Below are positions 1 to 15,000 of a DNA stretch of 64,000 nt, in pieces. Below the pieces are notes generated by a model. The model ran no database searches and was not told where the DNA came from. It was given only the letters and a program-made list of their open reading frames with translations. Both the position numbers and the translations under genes were made by a program. Source of the DNA: Certhia americana (lineage: Eukaryota > Chordata > Aves > Passeriformes > Certhiidae); the NCBI GenBank assembly GCA_018697195.1, contig CM031861.1:3809963-3873962 (forward strand), read 5' to 3'. Position 1 is the first letter of the stretch; each line of letters begins with the position of its first letter.

Positions 1-3000
1 TAATTATGGCTCCCAAGGAATTCAGGCTTGAAACTGTCAGTTTTTGTGTTAGCAACTTGCATTTGAACAAATTATAATCGTTGCTATTAAAGGAGAAAAA
101 AAAACATTCTCACCCTTCAGGATGGCAATGAAAGTCCTGTTCTGAAGTAGTTGAGATTTTTGTTCACATGAAGAAATTGGGGATCTTGTGTCCCCAAATC
201 AGTAAATGTTCTTACATGTTAAGGTTTCATTCTTCTGAATTGTACAGGGTATGAATTAATAGATGGGTTAATGAAAATCCAGTGCCACGTTGTTGGCTAC
301 TAATCATAGTAGAACCTGACTTAAAAGCTGACCAGTAGGAGAAGAAAGGGCTATTGCATGTTCCCTCAGTGTCAGGGTAATTATCTTTTTCATTGTAATG
401 ACCCTTTGTTGTGTGCAGAAAGGGAGCTCCAGACAAAGTTTATTAGAGAAGCCCTCCTGTTTAGTCAGGAGGTGCAGAAAGGACCCCCTTTCTCAGGTTT
501 TTATGAAATGTTTTTGATGTTTTTTGAGATGCAAAAAGTCTTTTTATCCCAGCCAGAGATGGAAGAAATGGTCGAGAGTTGTCTCTTCTGTTTTTCAAGG
601 TTGTTTATTCTTTCTTATCTATTACATTCTTTCCCTGACTAGCTGTGATCTGTACTGCAGGTCAGTTCCAAGCACAATCCCACCCACTCAGGGTGGTGTT
701 TACTTTTATACTAAAAACTATGTCCACAGTATTTACAATAACTTCCATGTTTGAAAGTCAGTCTCTAAACCAACCAGAAAGTGCCACCATCACAGCAGAA
801 GATGGGGCAGATGAGGAAGGAGGAAGTCTGAAAACCATGAGGTTTCCACCATCTTACCTTCCTCTGCTTGCCATTCTAGAAATCCCAGAAATCTAAAATT
901 CTCACCCTGTGATAAACTACATATTATGCTACTATCTAATCCACATTCTTGAAAGTTCTGCTTCATCCCAGAGCCTAGGAAACCCTTTCCATGTACAAAG
1001 GTAAAAAACAGTGTTTGCCAAAGGTTTTTCATCCCTTAAAACATGCAGAGAAATATTTCTCAGAATTCCTGACTCAGACACCCCTTGATTTTTAAACTCC
1101 TTCTCAGAGAGGAGTCTGGGTGCAGCTGGATCCAGGCTTAGCCCCAGACTTGGTCAGAGGTTTGAGTCTAAAGGATTGTGAAGGTATAATTGAACCTTAA
1201 TATAACTTGTACCTACAGGGTTAAGGATGGCAAACCAGATATATTTATATGAAAATAAATGCTTGGACTAAACAAAACTTGGGTTTGAAGAGAGGGCATT
1301 TATTTTGCATTGTTTAATGTCTTGAAATGAGAAAAAGAGAGTGTCTTTTACATGCTGGCTCTTAACATTTTTTTCAGTTACTTTGAAGAAACTTCTTGTG
1401 TGGATTTGGTGCTCAATCTGTCTCTGTTACTGTTGAAGAATGATCTGGGGGCATGGAGTCCCTTTTCCAAATGGAAGTTCTCACAGCCAGTTTACAGATA
1501 GTAAATAGTTGGATTGAGCTTGATTCTGACTGTGTAAAATTGAGTGTTGTAAATGATGTTATCATTGTCACAAAACCTGTGCTGGCAGTAGTAGAGCAGC
1601 AGATCTGGTTTTGAAGCTGCCTAAATGTTGGCATGAGTGGGTCAGAAGAAGGAAACAAATGCTCTTGTCCTACAGCAGGATCTACTCTAGACTAAAGAGA
1701 ACACCCTCCACCGCCCTCAAGTTTGAGAACATAAAAAACCCCCGTAATTTCCTGGAGAAACCCATATGAAGCACATGGAGAACTCTGATCTAAGGCTACA
1801 GAACGTAGGGACCAGAAGTAACAGAGGAAGTGAAGTGAGTGTAGAGAATCACTTTGTTCAGGTTTGTACATAGATGTTAGAGATCTTGGGAAAAAACAGC
1901 ACTAAACTCCTCGGGAGCTGTTCTCATTGCCATGGTGTCTCAAAGAAAATTTTTAAGAAATGCTTTTTAAGCAGTTTCAGCTGCTTGGGTACAAGTGTGC
2001 CTGAGGCTCTGGTGCTGCCTGAGGAGATGCTGAGCCAGAAGTGGGTGGTGACCCTGGGGACACTGTGGCACTTTTCCTGGCTCTGAAGCCACAGCACCCT
2101 GTCCTGGGAGAAGGCAACAGATGAGGAGAGTGACACCTTTACAGAGAAGGTGAAAATGAAAGGTGAGGGCTTTGGGGAGCCAGGAGACTTACTGTGTAAT
2201 ATAAGTCAAACCACAGCAGCTTTGTTGCATCCAGAAAAGGACATCTAGCAGGTATCCTGTGTTGACCCAGTTGTATGATTAATCTTAAAGGATTTACTTT
2301 ACCTAAAGTTAGTTGCAGAAGAAAACCAAAAATGGCAACAAACCAATCACTTCTTTCTCCCCACAATTGTTATGAATGTTTTGTTTTTGAAACTACTGAA
2401 GGAAATTAAGTTTTTTATTCTTCAATAGAAAAAACCCCAACAAGGAAAACACCAGACCCAAATGGAAGATATAATTTGGCTTATTATAAAAATATTTTTA
2501 AAGTTATTTGTAATAGCAAATATGTTTTGCCCTTGGTGACAGCATAGCTGGAGGCCGTTCCTAAGTATTAGCTATTGTCTTTTCCTTAATGTGAATATAT
2601 TTTGTTTCCAGTAGAAGGTAAACAAAATTGGTTCTAAAAGTGCAAGAGTCTCTGAACCCATGACAAATGTCAGTTTATACTGACACATTTTTCCCTGCAG
2701 GATTTAGTAAGGGGCTTACTGATTTGGTTCTGGATATTCAAAGTTAATGTGCATGTGAAAAACAAAACACAGAAGAAATTATTGGAAAACACATTATTGC
2801 TAACCTTAGGCTTTGCTATTTGGTTTGCTCTCTACTCTTTTTTTTTACTATTTCAGCATGCATATTTTTCATCCTTGACCAGCATTTCTTCTTACGGCTT
2901 CTGTTCAGATAATTTGGAATTGAGTTGGATGCTGATGGTATAGGCTGTCTGTATTAAGTACAGTCTATTCTGAATTTATTAAAAGGCATTGAGCTTTTGG

Positions 3001-6000
3001 CATTATCCAGATGTAGCAGGGATACACTGGCATATAACAATTATAATATATTTAGACAGCAAATTTAATATGTATAGACATATTGCTTTTGCATATTTGT
3101 ATCAAGCTTCATTTTCAAATAAAAATTCAGTTACTTGGGTTTTTTTTTAATGCCGTTCATGGGTGGAAACACATTTATAGATTTATTTAAGCAAAACAGC
3201 AACATACTATTTATTATGTTGCATGAGGAGATGTATTTGAGTTGAAACTAAAAATAAGGCTGCTTTTTTTGACTTGCATCACTCTAGAGAGAAGAGGAAG
3301 CTGGGCCCACTTGTATGTAAGATCTGTGGGTATCTGGGCAGGTTTGTCTGGTTTGGTTTACTGCCTAGAAACTGGGATAACAGTGGGAGCAGCATCCTTT
3401 ATTGTTTTGCCAGGGTGTTGTGAAGTTTACTGGATGCAGGTACATTATAACAAAATCAGCCAAAGTGTAGAAAAGTAATCAAACTGCTTACATAGCAAGA
3501 AATAAGTTGTTGGGTTTTTTCCCAGTTTTATTTTCTAAATGTTATTGGCAGCTGAGGGCAGACATTCTATAAAATATTCATGTACATATTTAATTTTTAG
3601 AAAGAGAATTGCTCTTAGTCTGTAAGATTTTTGACAGACAAATCAATTTCATTTAAGTAGGTAGCTGCCTCTAAAAAAAAAAAAAAAATCACAAAAAATG
3701 TATTTTTCCAATACATCTACCCCTATGTAATGATCTGCTTCTGTGTACCTATATCTTTTTGGAGGCTGGTACAAAGAGTTGTAAAAAAAGTTAGCGTGAG
3801 TCTTTGATTTAAATAATTGAAATCAGTACAAATGTATGTATGGCATCTACAGAGGTAATCCTTATATTGATGTTAGTTTCCTGTTGATTTGCTGACTCTT
3901 ATAATAGTTTTAGTATTCAGTGTTTTTTTCCAAAAAAGATTTCTTCTCATATTTCCAGTTGGTCTGTCTGTTCTTCATGTCTAAAGGGTAAATTTCAAAA
4001 TACCCTCCTTTGGGTCTTCACTAGAAAATTTTTCAGCATCTGTCCTTATCACTTTGTTTTAAATTTTAATTTTCATTTCTAAATTAGAAATTTTAGTTTT
4101 CCTTCCTGCTATGGGTATTTTCTGATTAATTGTATTATATTAACCTAATTTTTTTTTAATTGCTTCTGTTGAAGATGTTTGCAGTGTTTGTATCTTGTGT
4201 TGTTTATATCTTGTCCTGAACTCTCTTGCTGAAGCTGTATAAATGCCTTGTATGCATGAGGCACATAACATGTCCCTGTAGGGATCACTGTGTTTAATAG
4301 TAGAAAATTATTTTCTCTCCACTTACAGGCATAAGTGCTTGAAAATAATTGGGATAAAATTGACAATGCAAAAAATGCAAACTCCTTTTTGTCTCTCATC
4401 TTCCTTAGGATTGTTTACTTCTCATTTTCATTTTATTTTTTTGTTTCCCTAATTCTCCTGACTCGTATTTTCCCTTCAAGCTTTCACCAGAGGCTGTGTC
4501 TGTACATCTTGGTAGCTATTAGTGCTGCGATGATTACACGAGTGCACAGCACCAACTTCAGATTTGCACGTGAGTTAGTGTTAAGCTCAGAGACCTGCTG
4601 TGTTCTGCCAAAACGGAGAGCATTGTAAAGGGCTTGCCTTGAAAACCCACCCGTGTCTGCCTGGGGGCTGGCTCTAGGCAGTCCTGGGGTGGGCTGGCCA
4701 CCTGCTCCCTCTGCTTGTCCTGTGCTGCTGCCAGGGCTCAGAGCCCACTAGTGCTTCTGCTTCCCAGGGAGGGGGCCATCAGGTTAGGCCTGCCATCGTG
4801 CTTCAGGAGTAGCTGTTGCCATTCCCAGCCTTTCTCTTCCCTCAGGAGAAGATCCCTGAAGGTTTGGTTCCCCATCTGTAAGGCAGTAACAGAGTTTTGT
4901 GTAGAGTTAGTTCAGTGCTCCCCAACGACATGACTGTGGTGTTAGTTGGTACCTACGAGGATGCCGTGGCAGCCTGAGTTTGTTGTTGATGCATTTGTGC
5001 CTCCAGGAGTAGGAATGATCCTGATTAGTTTTTCTCCACAAAGCTTTTGCTTACCGCTGTGAGTTTCCTAGGCAAGAGGAATTTTGCAGTGCTTACGTGG
5101 GACTTGTACTTAACATGTACTTACATGGGACTTGCCACTTAACTGACAAAATGGAAAACAGGGCAAGCCTGTGGGAAGATGAAGATCGTGGTTAAAAATT
5201 GGAATCTTTGCAACCACTTGGGCTGGTTCAGTCTCTTCAGACCCCAGTGGTGGAGGGCCAGGTTCATGCATGTGAGTTGTTTTTTGGTTAAGCACTTTGT
5301 TTCACTGGAGTTATGTCTCCAGTCTGGTTAAGAACCACTGTTGTGATCATGAAACATTTCCTCCAATTGCTTGGGCACAAGTGACATTAACCTTTGAAGG
5401 TCAGGGCTTCTGCTCTGTTCTGGAGGCTTTTTTAACCCATTACCCCTTCAGTGACTTTATTTGCTTTTCAACTTTCAGTCTAGTTAGCTCAATCAGTGCT
5501 GTTGTGAAAAGGTCAGTGGCAATCTGAAGTGCATCCAGTTTGTGGAGGAACGCAAGGCACAATTTTCAGTTGCTCTTTTCTATGAAAATAAATCCAGAGC
5601 CTGACACTGCCACTGTGTGTGGTTTTCATCTGATGATATTTTTCTGTGCAAACAACAATATCAAATTTGGATAAAGCATGACCTGCCTTGTGGCTGGTGG
5701 GCAGCTGGTGCTTGACAGCACTGGAGCTGCAGTGCACCAAAGTCCTTTTTAGCAATTAGAGACTTGCTACATAAAAAGGCTACAGAACATTGAATATTAT
5801 GAAGATGTAGAGCTTTTACCAAACACTGTTTTGGTTGTCAGGAGTACCTAGGCTTGTGTTTTGGGTACAGCAGGAAATTGTCAGCTCAGTCTGAGGGCTA
5901 ACAGATTGTGCCAGTCATTTCTTGGTTAGTATTGGCATTATTGGATATTCAACAATGTGCAGCAGATGATGAATTTGGAGGTGAGCTGAACCATCCTCTC

Positions 6001-9000
6001 TCATTAAATGTTTGGAGACAAATGAATTTTAGTTTCAGATGAGTAGATTTTTTTTCCCTTATTTAACACAAGATAAATAACTGGAGCTCGGTACAGCTTG
6101 GGACATCTGTTTTGCAATTCACATAAATCTTGAAATGAATTAATGAGGAACATGGAAAAGAGGACTGCATCTTGGACATGGGAATCTAATCAATGTGTAT
6201 TCCCCTGAGCTATATCTGTTTTGTGCTGGGTTCCCATTGATTTTGTAAACAGTTTAGTGTTAGCCATAATCCCCTTTGAATATAAATCATTCCCTGGTAG
6301 TTTCTTCTCTATTTTAATTAAATCTGAACTGACTGGCTTGAGAACTCTTCCTTCAATATTACTACTAAACCAGGTAAATTTTCCCGTATTTTCTTCACTG
6401 CCTTATTCTGACCCCTGTGGAATCTGTGGGCATATAGAATTCTCAGGAACTGGTGAAGCTTAAAAAGCCTGAGACAGCCAGAATATGCCAAAATTAGAAA
6501 CTACAAGAAAATCAGGAATCTTGAGGGAAAACCACCTGATCTTGTAGTAAATGATTTTCTTTATTTGAATTTCTATGAGTTCCTGTTACAGGTGATAACA
6601 CCTTATCCTTCAAAAGAAAAAGGAGACTGAAATAATTCTTCTGAGGCTGGAGAGTTGGGACAGGGGTCTTATACCCTCAATCTGGTTTAAGCATGCAGGG
6701 AACATGAGCTGTCTTTTCATTCTTTTCAAATGAATTAGTTGGGAAGAAAAATTTTGGTTGGTTGGTACACTTTCTTGGTTTCAGTCTTGGAAAAGAATGC
6801 TACCCTAAGAGATGGTACTGAGGTTATTTTGTTGTGACATAGTAAGTCACAACAACTAGCAGGAAAGCTGGCACTGTTGTTTTTTGGAAGATACATATAC
6901 TGCAGAAGGAGGTATTTTGTCCTGTAGAGTGAAAGACTGTATCATCAGGTAAACTGTTTGGAGATACAGGGGACAATCTGAGTTTGGAGTGTTGTAAGTG
7001 CAGCAGCAGCAGCAGACACTGTTCTTTGGTATGGATGCTTGAGGGTGGGGAGGAATTTTGGGTGAAATTATGTCCCTTTCAGCTTAAACACTGTTTTCAC
7101 TGATTTGATCTGTAAATAGAGGATGGCTCATCATCCATCCAGTAGGCAAAACTCCAGGTGTTCCCACCACTCTTGTGTAGACAGCAATTCTTCCTGCTCC
7201 TTTCCCAGAGCCTGTTCCTTAGGTTTTATGGCTTAGCAGTTTTGTGTAATACCACACGACACCCCAACATTAGAGCAATAATAGTGCAAGTATTAAAATA
7301 ACTTTGGATCTGGTCTAACTCTACTGCAATAGGTGCATCTCTTCATTACTGAGAATTACTGTATTCTACTCATTACTGTATTATATTTTTGGACAGGGCT
7401 TTTCAATGGTCATAACTTGTGGAAATCAAGCCTGTTCCTTACAGAATAAGATGAGGCATTGCCTATTTTTGACACTCCATCTTCAAATTGCAACTTTATA
7501 ACCCCACCCGTTTTGCTAATTGGTCTGTGCCTATTTGGGTTCCAATATTCTTTCTGAAGTGGAAAAGATTGAGAATTTAGAGTCCTTTAAACAGCTGATC
7601 AACCTTTTATCCCCCCCCCCCCCCCCAACTTTCTAAATGCACATATGCATAGATGGAAGGTAAGAGATTGTCAGCTGGATGAAGTTAATATTTCACTGTG
7701 TATTGGTTGTCTAAGCAGCTGGATTCAGTGATCTTAATGGTCTTTCCCTGTTTAAATGATTCTATGGTTAGTATTTAACCATCAAGGTTGGCTTGAATGG
7801 CATGTCAGTAGTGAGATGCAAGGATGAGGATAAATGATAGAGTATGATCAGTCATTGTTCTTCATAGTTTGTGTTGTGCATTTCCATTTAATGACTGCAG
7901 CTATCTCTCACTGAGTTTCCTGTGTTTCCCTCATCATGTTTTTACCCCTGTAAAAGAATGAGTGATGTTTATTCATTACCTGGAATCCACTTTATTGTGA
8001 TTAGGAGAAATTTTGGAGGATGTTAATAACGTGAAGGTACCACAAAAGTGTTCCAAGCTTTGATTATGTGAGCTGCTTGTTTATGGAAAGAAGCATCGTC
8101 CATAGCCCTGTGTGTGTGTATGTGCTCATACATATTTATACATGAGTATATTTTAGATGTTAGCTACATCTGTACCTTTAGGCTGTTGTTTGTCTGTTGT
8201 AATCATGTTGCAATAATTAAAACATCAGAGGAACAAACAAACAAAACCTCATTTTAGTGCAGTGGGGCTTATGATGCCTGACAGATAGAAGTAATTAATT
8301 CTTTGCATGAAAAGCATACAATAGGAGTGCTATCAAAACTGCACTAGCCAAACTGTGCATTGAGGAGGCAATAAGTGCTCTTGAACTGTGTGCCATGTAC
8401 TGATACAGGAAGTATTTGGATTTTTTTGTTTGTTCCTTTCTGGTGTTTTGTTGTGCTAAGAGGCTGCATTATTTGAACAAAGCCTGGTTACTCATGCATG
8501 GCTTACTAAACTCTCATTTACTGTAAATACTATCTTTCCTTTCAAAAGGTGCCAGTCCCATTTTATCCTAAATGTCTCATCAAACTCAGTGCAAACCCAG
8601 GCTCTCACTGTGGGGTTGATTCTTGTTACTTGTTTGGAGATGTTAGCTGTGTAGACTCTCCATCAGTTTTTACTTTTTCAATAGGCTTCTTGATTTTTGC
8701 TGAGATTTCTGAGCACTTTGCTGCGTCCTGTGATCAGCATATGTTTTATCTGAAGCTTAGAACAGCAGTTTTAGTTACTGGCACTAGAACTAGAAGTGAA
8801 AAGTTAAATATTCAGATTTCGACTATGCTTGCCTTGCTGCCTCTGCGTTGGTGTGGTGTGAGAGATGAGCTATTTACAAGTGGTTTAAGCAGAATGTGGG
8901 TAATTTCCCGAGCCTTTTGTATTTTATAATTTTTTTTCCATTTTCTGTACATTGACATTATTTTTCTAATGTCTTATTGTTCAAAGTTACTGAAAAGGCT

Positions 9001-12000
9001 TCCTGGTCTCCCTGTGGGCTCCTTAAATCCCCCTTGCAGTGGAAGCAGAGCTCAGCGTGGGCCCCCAGAAGCTGCAGCTGATTGCTGGGGTGCAGCAGTG
9101 TGGGGTTGCCACAGTTCCCCACATGCTGGATCCCAGGAACACCTCTCCCAGGGTACCAGGAGTCAACTTCACAAAGCAGTAATGATCCAGAGACTGGTCC
9201 ATTGCCATAGGGGCAGGAGTAATGCCCAAAACAACAGATAAAAGCTGTCTCTGCTGTTTGCAAAGTATGTGAAGTAGATTATGTGTTTTCACAACAGAAA
9301 ACAGTACTTAAGGGTACAAATGGCCACTGCAGACATTAAGCAGTGACAAAAAATTAAGCAGACACTCCATGAGCATGACACTTACTTATAAGTCAGTAAG
9401 GCAGACTTGAATCAAGTTGCCTGAGATTTATTATGGCACTTCAAATTACTTTAATCTTCACATCTCAGGTGACAGCCTGGGTCATTGAATGTTGGTTTGA
9501 ACTTGTAAGTCATGACAGACTGCTTCTGAGGTCAGAAATGTTTTTTGTTGTTTTTTTTTTTTTTTACAGTGGGAATGTGTTATATAAGAAGAAATTGTTA
9601 TTTTAATAATAAGAGGATGTGTCTAATGACAGCTTCCTGATGGGGCAGTTGGAATTAAATAATTCTCAGTTATGTTTTATGTTCCTTCCTCTCATCATCA
9701 GTGTGTTATTCTGCTGTTTTGAAACATGTGGGTCTGGATTTTTAAAAAGACCCCAACTTCTGCCAAATTGTTTTTAGGATCCTCAGCTAAGCAGTCACTG
9801 GTTTTATTTCTCGAGGGGATGAAGGAGCTCACAGCCCCCTTGGGACAAAACCTTTTGTATCCTGTGAAAGTTGCAGTGTAGTTGAGTAAGAATATGCATG
9901 TCTGAAGAGGACAAAATAGCTGAGCATTTCTTGTGTACAAAAGTGTTTCAGCAAGGTATGAAAGCAAGCATGGTGTAAGAAAACACACAGTTCTCTTGTT
10001 AGAGACCAGCTGTCAGTTCTTCTCTGTTTGCCTTGGCAGGTGTCTTGACCACTGGCCTTACAAGAGAAATCTCACTGTCTCCTGATGAATCCCTTTTGTG
10101 AGCAAACTTAAGATGCTTCATACTTCACCTGCAGATGAGTTTGCTCTGATTGTTGGGATGGTGGCCAGGGAAATGGCAGTGTGAGTCCTCTGAAGTGGAG
10201 GAGTGATCTGGGTGCTCAATGTGTCAGAACACATTTAATGGTTGGGCTGTTTCACAAAGGGAAGAAGCTGTTTCTTTCTCTGCTATCTAGTGGAACCAGA
10301 AAAAAAAAAAAAAAAAAAAAAAGGATGGAAGGTTGTTTCCTTTTGAAAGAGAGGATCAATCCCTAAAGATGCTTCAGCTCTTAATCTCCAATTTAAATCC
10401 TGAGATTCTTCTGACTTTAGTGGGTGTTTTAAGGGCTTAAGCAGGAATTAGGAGCCTACATGCTTTGGCCCTTTGTGCCTGTGTTCTCAGGAAAATGTGA
10501 GGTGGAGGTAAGTGTCTCCCTCACTCTGGAGCGAGACCTCTAAGCCTGGAGGAGAGGTGGGATTTGAGATAAACTCTTGCTATTGCATTTTTTGGTCAGC
10601 TAACATGGGCAGGTTTCTGCTCAGCAGGCTCACTGGTGTGAACCCCATGCTGTGGATTGTCCTGCTCTTACACATGGACCATTGACATGTGCCTCAGGGT
10701 TGTAGATTTCGGTCGAGGAACCAAACACTTCTATATTTTAGGGATAGGAATAGCATGTGGAAGTAAACTATTAGTAGTAATGTGGAAGTTGTGCCCTCTA
10801 AAATTGCTGTTTGGACCCAAGCTTTTATGGCTACAGCTATGTTAGCTGACTAAATTTTAATATTTGGAAAAGCTGTGTGCGTATGAGATGAGTTGTCCTT
10901 CTTAATACCATAAACTTCCAATAATTGTTTAAAGGTAGCACAGCATGTCACTCTTGCCCAGTTCAGAAGAAAGAACAAAATGTGGGTGCTAGTTTAGGGA
11001 GGTGGGTGTCTATATCCTTAAAGGTGGGGGAGCCAAGATGAAGCAAGCCAAGCCTTTGCTGAAGTGTTATCTGAACAGTCCAGCAGTAAGATTTCATAAA
11101 CATACCTATCAATACATTCAGTAGATGTGATCTATATTTGTGTTTTTATTATAAGCTGATGCACAATCTATTTTCTCCATATGGGAGGTGAATGCACTTG
11201 ACACTAGTCCTAGTTTACCATCTTAAATTAGGTGCACAATGTAAGATCCTGATAAAGATCAATCATAATTTCTTGTAGAATTTTATGTAACACTTGGATC
11301 CATTTTAAGAACAAGGGGGAGACCTTCAGTTTATATTTGAGTGATGAATGACTTAGTTAAATGAGTGGCGACCAACTGAAAAGTTATTCATGTGTTTGCT
11401 GGTTTAACTTCTGAGGCATGTAGTAAAATCTTTGAGATCCCTGTAACTTGTTGTGTTTTCTCATATTAATGAAGGAAGATGGTAATAGGAAATAAGTACA
11501 AAGTGCAGTTACTTTCTTAGTGCAAAAGTTAAGGAAGTGCCCTGTGCTATATTTCACTATTGTCCTCAATCTTTGAACATACGGCTCATAAAAAGTGCCA
11601 GTGAAAAAAACCGTGTTAAAACCAGTGACAGAAAACATGAAATTTGTATCTCTATGTGTCCTGGAATTTCCTGTCTGAAAAGACAATGTTTTAATTACCT
11701 GCACTGATGATATGATGGTAAGTAGATGAGTATTCTGGTTGGTGATATCAGAACCAGCAAACAGAAGAAAGTAGAAACATCATGTTGAAATAGAAGACAT
11801 TGGAATGTGGTGTTATGTTAGAAAGAAAAAAAAAATCATTTCATCAGTCATCTATAATATTCAGCTGGTTATGGCTCATGCTTCATTTACTGTCTTGATA
11901 TCCTAGCCTAAAAGAAGATTCCAAAAGTAAAATTGAAAATTGTTTGGCTCAGAGAGTTTATAAGCTTGATTGTCTGAATTCTTTTATTCCTTTTGAGAAC

Positions 12001-15000
12001 ATGATGCTCTTACTGGCAAGTTTCAAGAGATGGGTTTATAGGTGCTATTTGTTACTACCCACAAAGATCCAAAGTCTCTTGGAAGTCCTTCCAGGATTTT
12101 TTTTTTTTGATTGTGTGAAATAGAGTATTGGGGACAATTTTACAGCCTGGAATTCTTGTCTGTACCATGTTTTACCCATTACAGTGATATCTAGGCAGAA
12201 TCATCACTAGTACCTAAGATTTTGTACCTGTTCTCACAAATTAGCAAACACTCCACTACTTGTGTGGCCTCACCTCCATAATGAGATCTGAGCTTTGTGG
12301 AAATGCCAGTGGTTGTTCCACTCACACATCAGAAGTCTCTTGGTGTTGAGGGTAGGACCTGAGACACTGGAGTCAGATGCTGAGGAACTGAGTACAGTTA
12401 CCCATGAATTTTTGCAATTATTACCTCAAAAGACCTTTTGTGGGTCTTCTTCAAGGAGAATTTAAAGACAGAAATCTGTGTGAAAGGGAAAAAGAGACCG
12501 TTTGTGAGTGTGTAATGTTACATAAAAGCACTGTTTTTTCAGGTCAGTGCTGTTACTTCTCCATTTGCTTTTCCTTTAGTATGTTCAGGTTAAATTTTCA
12601 TGAGATGTACAAGATTTCAAGAGCTGGTTGTGAGAATGATTTTTCCCTGTTTAGGATTAGAATGCTCAGATGCACTGGCACAGCCATGCAGCTGTGACAA
12701 ACGAGAAGCAATATTAACCTGTTTCACTTGTCATTTTGTTCTGATATTTTTGTATCTCTGCAAAATGCTTTTATGGGAGAAGCCAGTGCTGAAAGACAGA
12801 AAACTGATGTGAGAGATCAGTATAGTATATTTTGCACGCTCAGTAAGGGAGTAGCTTAACACAATGATTCCTGACAGATATTTGCCTAACATTGTCTTAA
12901 ACCACCACCCCCCCAGAGATGGAAACTATACAGCTGCCATGTGGAAAGTATTCCAGTGCTATGGTGCTTTTACCATAAAAAGACCTTTTGTAAAACCTAA
13001 TCTATGCTGCAGTATTAATCCTAATTTAACAGGATAGTTCAAACAAGAAAGAAAAAAAGTATTCTAGAGAGTCACTGTTATATCTGAGGTTCAGTGAGTC
13101 ACTATCATATTTTTGCAAAATTCTGCAAGCTCCATTTTGAAAGAAGTACCAAACATAAAAAATTTTTTGTTTCTCTTTGCACTGCAATGCATCACTTAAA
13201 ACATTTTCTTCAGATCTGGACAGATTTGGATTTGCTGGAAAAAGTCCAAGGAATAAGCAGATGTTGAGCTAACATAATCTTCATTCACGGGGCTGGTGGT
13301 GTTAGGCTCCTGAAGAGGAGGGTACACTGTAATCACCTTCAAATGCATGAAAAGCTGCTGTGAAGCAGCGTGAAATAGTGCTTTTTAACCCTTGTATTTG
13401 AGATATTGGGTTTTTTGGTTTTGTTTTGTTAGCTGTTTTCTGGAAAAGCAACTGATTTATCAATTTCATTTGTTGCTCCCACTCAGTATCAGTGCAGTTT
13501 ATTATTTCTGTGTAGGTGTATAACCTTGCCCTTTTCAAATTGCATTCTGTTTTTGAAGAATTGTGTCTTCCAGTGTCTCCAAAACACCTTCAAATTCTTA
13601 CACCTTCAAATTCCACCAACATTTTCGTAGTTCCTGCCAGGTTAGCACTGTTAGCAAATTTTGTCTGCATGCTCCTTTCATCATCCAGGTAAAAGCACTG
13701 AATAATATCAGTCAGGACAAACCCTGTAGAAATGGTGCTTAATAATATTAAACTTGATTAGTAAAACAAATACATGCTCCACACACAGCCCAGAAATTTT
13801 TAGAACACAATGTATGTCACAAAATATCCTTAGATTCCTAGCTGATCTGTTAAGTGTCCTGAAATAACTCCAGGGTCTTCATTGACAAATGAAAAAGGTC
13901 TAAAATCTCCCTCATGCCACAATGAGCAAAATAACTACTGTACTAGGCTACTGCTCATTCTCAGCCCAAAATGTACTTGGTACTGACTGTCCATGGTTGT
14001 GTCAGTGCTCTTGCTGATCCCTGCATCCTTGGGGTGTTAGGAAGGAGGATGCTCTGCTGATGGAACCGAACCATTGCTTCAGTGCCTGACTCCCCTGTCC
14101 CGGCTCAGCCAGGGAAGCAGCCTCTCAGCTCAGCCAGGGAAGCAGCCTCTCAGCTCAGCCAGGGAAGCAGCCTCTCAGCTCAGCCAGGGAAGCAGCCTCA
14201 GCTCATCCTTTAGTCTTGGGAGCAGTCCCATGGAGTTAGCTGGAAGTACTGAGGTGCTTCAAGTTGAGAACATGAAGTGCTCCAGCAGTCTGTGCCTTTG
14301 CTCTCTGTGACAGTTAAATGCTTTGAAGCTGTTCCCATTGAATGAAGAGATTTCATCATCAAAATTTTGAGCTTTGTGGGATCATGACTTCCTGAGTTTC
14401 TGCCATTAGAAAACTCTTTTGTACATGAAATTCTAAATAGCTTGCAGCTCTTACTGGCTGCTGTAGCTCTTACTATAAAGCCTCCTTTAATAGTGGTGCA
14501 GAATGAACTGGGGCCATTTTCATTCTACGAAGAAGCTTAATTTACTTCCCTTGTGCTCTTTCATTCATTGTTGAACTATGTTGTATTTGTCACCAGCATT
14601 TTAGCATTTTAGATTAAACAAGTTCACACCTGAGAGCAGTTTGGAGTGTAAAGTATTGTGTAAAAAGGAATTTACACTAGTAAAAAAAGGAATTTACCCT
14701 AGTAAAAAAGCAAATTGCTTGCAGATATTGGTGAAGATGGTTAGAGATCCTTGTGAATATTGAAGCCTGGCTGGTCTGGGCTGTTGGTCATGGCTGTCAA
14801 TCTTGGAGAAAATCCTTATTGCAGTTGGTTTGCATTTGGAGCTTCCCATCACTACATTGTTAAAATAATGAAAATAATAAAACCCCCCCAAACCCTTTTA
14901 TATGTTCTATACAAGCAAGTGGGTTTTTATTGTAGATGCCAGACACATTTAATAATGTGTGAGACAGACAGGACACCTGCAAGTTAAACAGAAGCTGGAC